The notes beneath the pieces are model-generated. The model made no database searches. It was not told the origin of the DNA and saw nothing but the letters and a program-made list of their open reading frames with translations. The translations under genes and the position numbers were made by a program. Of a DNA stretch of 64,000 nt, positions 61,323 to 64,000 are shown piece after piece (positions within the stretch are counted from its first letter, which is position 1; the number at the start of each line of letters is the position of its first letter). Source of the stretch: Symbiodinium sp. CCMP2592. Lineage: Eukaryota; Sar; Dinophyceae; Suessiales; Symbiodiniaceae. The DNA lies in NCBI GenBank assembly GCA_905221615.1, contig CAJNDT010002902.1, positions 620,001 through 684,000 of the forward strand, written 5' to 3'.

Positions 61323-64000
61323 CCGGGCGCCCAGACTTGTTGAAGTAGACCCAGAACAGCACCGCAGGTCCCAAGCTAATGATGAAGACGGCCTCGACTG
61401 TTCCGACTAGCTTCGTGCATCTTCGTGCTCTGAGTGCCAAAGCGTGAGCCCGAGATAGCCCAAGCCATACCAAGCCCCGGACCCATCCAAGCTGGAGCAG
61501 AGCGTAGCCTGAGTTGCCTGCCAGAGCAACCTGGGGCACGGCCTGGGCTGGTCAGAGAACAGATTTCTGGAGGCGCGGGTACCCAAGACTCCGAGACTTC
61601 GACAGCGACGGCAGCTCCCAGAAGAGCTGCTTCCACGGGCGCCTGCATGCGCCAAACCCGGGACGCGATCCGATGACCTGTGAACGGTAACGCCTGTCCG
61701 CGCAACTGCGGCTGCTCCACCACGGGCCTTGCGGTAGCCACTGTCGATCGACACTGATGCCAGTGTCAGCTGAGGGATGAACTGGCTCTTGGGCGCCACA
61801 AAGCAGGAGAATCCCCAGCAGGCCTGCTGCCCAGTCAAAGCTCAGAACTCTCCCCGAGATGCACTGAGAACCCGACCACCGCCGCCATCAGGACGGCGGC
61901 CACCAGAACGGAGCTGCTTCGGCGGGCCATTGTTGGGTGGCAGGCAGCCTGACCCGAAACAAGACGCACGCTGGATAGCAGCTACACCAGGATGACCGGG
62001 GCGTGGACAAGTGCAGAGCTTAAAAAGCGTGTGGCAGGCGAGCCAATGCTGCGTGACAGGTTGACAGAGTCCGGGGGAGGAAATGCAGGGCAGGGCTGAC
62101 GCACGTTCATGTCAACACAAACGTGATTGAGAAGCGCTTCGCTGGATTTTTGCGATTCTCCCCCGCACTATACACCGCTGCACTTTGCCGTGAAGCCATC
62201 GCCAAGTGACTCATCACAGCCTGCACAGGCTGAAATTCTCTTCGCCAGCATGAGTCGTACAGCGGAAGCTGCAGCCCAGGCACGGCTCACAGCAGCTCAG
62301 GCCTCACGTCCAAGCAACATGCTGCAAGCTCGCCGTCTCTGAGTTTCTGCACTCAGCTCTGCGACTGAATGCAGAACGGCAATCCGGCAGCTAGGCCCGT
62401 TCCAGGTTTGCCGGGCGCCCAGACTTGTTGAAGTAGACCCAGAACAGCACCGCAGGTCCCAAGCTAATGATGAAGACGGCCTCGACTGTTCCGACTAGCT
62501 TCGTGCATCTTCGTACTCTGAGTGCCAAAGCGTGAGCCCAAGATAGCCCAAGCCATACCAAGCCCCGGACCCATCCAAGCTGGAGCAGAGCGTAGCCTGA
62601 GTTGCCTGCCAGAGCAACCTGGGGCACGGCCTGGGCTGGTCAGAGAACAGATTTCTGGAGGCGCGGGTACCCAAGACTCCGAGACTTCGACAGCGACGGC
62701 AGCTCCCAGAAGAGCTGCTTCCACGGGCGCCTGCATGCGCCAAACCCGGGACGCGATCCGATGACCTGTGAACGGTAACGCCTGTCCGCGCAACTGCGGC
62801 TGCTCCACCACGGGCCTTGCGGTAGCCACTGTCGATCGACACTGATGCCAGTGTCAGCTGAGGGATGAACTGGCTCTTGGGCGCCACAAAGCAGGAGAAT
62901 CCCCAGCAGGCCTGCTGCCCAGTCAAAGCTCAGAACTCTCCCCGAGATGCACTGAGAACCCGACCACCGCCGCCATCAGGACGGCGACCACCAGAACGGA
63001 GCTGCTTCGGCGGGCCATTGTTGGGTGGCAGGTAGCCTGACCCGAAACAAGATGCACGCTGGATAGCAGCTACACCAGGATGACCGGGGCGTGGACAAGT
63101 GCAGAGCTTAAAAAGCGTGTGGCAGGCGAGCCAATGCTGCGTGACAGGTTGACAGAGTCCGGGGGAGGAAATGCAGGGCAGGGCTGACGCACGTTCATGT
63201 CAACACAAACGTGATTGAGAAGCGCTTCGCTGGATTTTTGCGATTCTACACCGCACTATACACCGCTGCACTTTGCCCTGAAGCCATCGCCAAGTGACTC
63301 ATCACAGCCTGCACAGGCTGAAATTCTCTTCGCCAGCATGAGTCGGACAGCGGAAGCTGCAGCCCAGGCACGGCTCACAGCAGCTCAGGCCTCACGTCCA
63401 AGCAACATGCTGCAAGCTGCAATCCGGCAGCTAGGCCCGTTCCAGGTTTGCCGGGCGCCCAGACTTGTTGAAGTAGACCCAGAACAGCACCGCAGGTCCC
63501 AAGCTAATGATGAAGACGGCCTCGACTGTTCCGACTAGCTTCGTGCATCTTCGTACTCTGAGTGCCAAAGCGTGAGCCCAAGATAGCCCAAGCCATACCA
63601 AGCCCCGGACCCATCCAAGCTGGAGCAGAGCGTAGCCTGAGTTGCCTGCCAGAGCAACCTGGGGCACGGCCTGGGCTGGTCAGAGAACAGATTTCTGGAG
63701 GCGCGGGTACCCAAGACTCCGAGACTTCGACAGCGACGGCAGCTCCCAGAAGAGCTGCTTCCACGGGCGCCTGCATGCGCCAAACCCGGGACGCGATCCG
63801 ATGACCTGTGAACGGTAACGCCTGTCCGCGCAACTGCGGCTGCTCCACCACGGGCCTTGCGGTAGCCACTGTCGATCGACACTGATGCCAGTGTCAGCTG
63901 AGGGATGAACTGGCTCTTGGGCGCCACAAAGCAGGAGAATCCCCAGCAGGCCTGCTGCCCAGTCAAAGCTCAGAACTCTCCCCGAGATGCACTGAGAACC
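61323..64000. repeat. Tandem array, period 1088 then 1040 bp, three units (last cut by the window)
   Basis: Units start at 61323, 62411 and 63451 with CCGGGCGCCCAGACTTGTTG. Units are near-identical over their shared length. The first is 48 bases longer because of a segment at about 62336-62384 missing from the second. The third runs off the window after 550 bases, so the array may be longer. Parallel open frames on both strands are preserved in all units simply because the DNA is. Confidence 0.95.
62391..62627 (-). CDS. Hydrophobic ORF inside the tandem unit (hypothetical)
   Basis: 78 codons, present with the same peptide at 63431-63667 and with minor changes at 61246-61539. It contains TVEAVFIISLGPAVLFWVYF, one plausible membrane segment, followed by NKSGRPA. 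It could be an exon of a repeated membrane-protein gene, or chance. No family is recognised. Confidence 0.25.
   Translation of the reverse strand: MPQVALAGNSGYALLQLGWVRGLVWLGLSWAHALALRVRRCTKLVGTVEAVFIISLGPAVLFWVYFNKSGRPANLERA

Overview
The window looks like nuclear DNA of a dinoflagellate (a Symbiodiniaceae/Suessiales-type genome is my best guess). The support is: host exons with RNA-recognition, TPR and acyl-carrier motifs split by short introns, some of which begin with GC rather than GT; a GNAT enzyme with a plastid-type leader; an 11-base match to the 3' end of the dinoflagellate spliced leader in a retroelement leader; very long GT/G-rich microsatellites; and copia- and DIRS-type retroelements of the kinds known from dinoflagellates. 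There is one 100-N assembly gap (16272-16371). I see no RNA genes and no CRISPR array.

Left part (1-16271). Bases 1-2040 are the 5' end of one copy of a large copia element (minus strand), nearly identical to 41144-43183 but with two frameshifts. Next come about 8 kb of AT, GT and G-rich microsatellites and short tandem arrays, interspersed with three families of duplicated unique blocks (R1, R2, R3). A plastid-type GNAT acetyltransferase gene is at 12500-13450.

Centre (16372-43183, all minus strand). This is a giant Ty1/copia-like element of at least 16.6 kb before interruption, with no 3' LTR visible. It has a gag-like region with a coiled coil and CCCH fingers, then protease, integrase, RT and RNase H, then about 740 residues of unassigned tail, then two further long ORFs of unknown function (540 and 1137 codons). 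A 10.2-kb DIRS-type (tyrosine-recombinase) retroelement has landed inside the copia RT domain at 25557-35763. Its split direct repeats (A-B-A'-body-B') and a clean GT crossover dinucleotide are readable, and removing it rejoins the copia frame. It carries a tyrosine recombinase, a two-part accessory ORF, a gag-like protein, and a methyltransferase-like/RT/RNase H pol. Gag and pol share one frame and are separated only by UGA-CUA, a classic readthrough context. The whole insert, coding and non-coding, is peppered with the pentamers TAGCC/TATCC (GGCTA/GGATA in the sense strand), and its terminal repeats are packed with perfect mini-hairpins.

Right part (43184-64000). Minus-strand exons at 59.3-44.0 kb rebuild the four-RRM order of an RBM28/Nop4-like nucleolar RNA-binding protein. 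Between the two halves of its second RRM lies another minus-strand gene (about 56.6-51.76 kb): an intron-split TPR-repeat protein ending in a polyketide-synthase-type acyl carrier domain. The window ends in a tandem array with a period of about 1.04-1.09 kb (61323-64000).

Exon boundaries are approximate throughout, and everything called 'unassigned' was read and not recognised.
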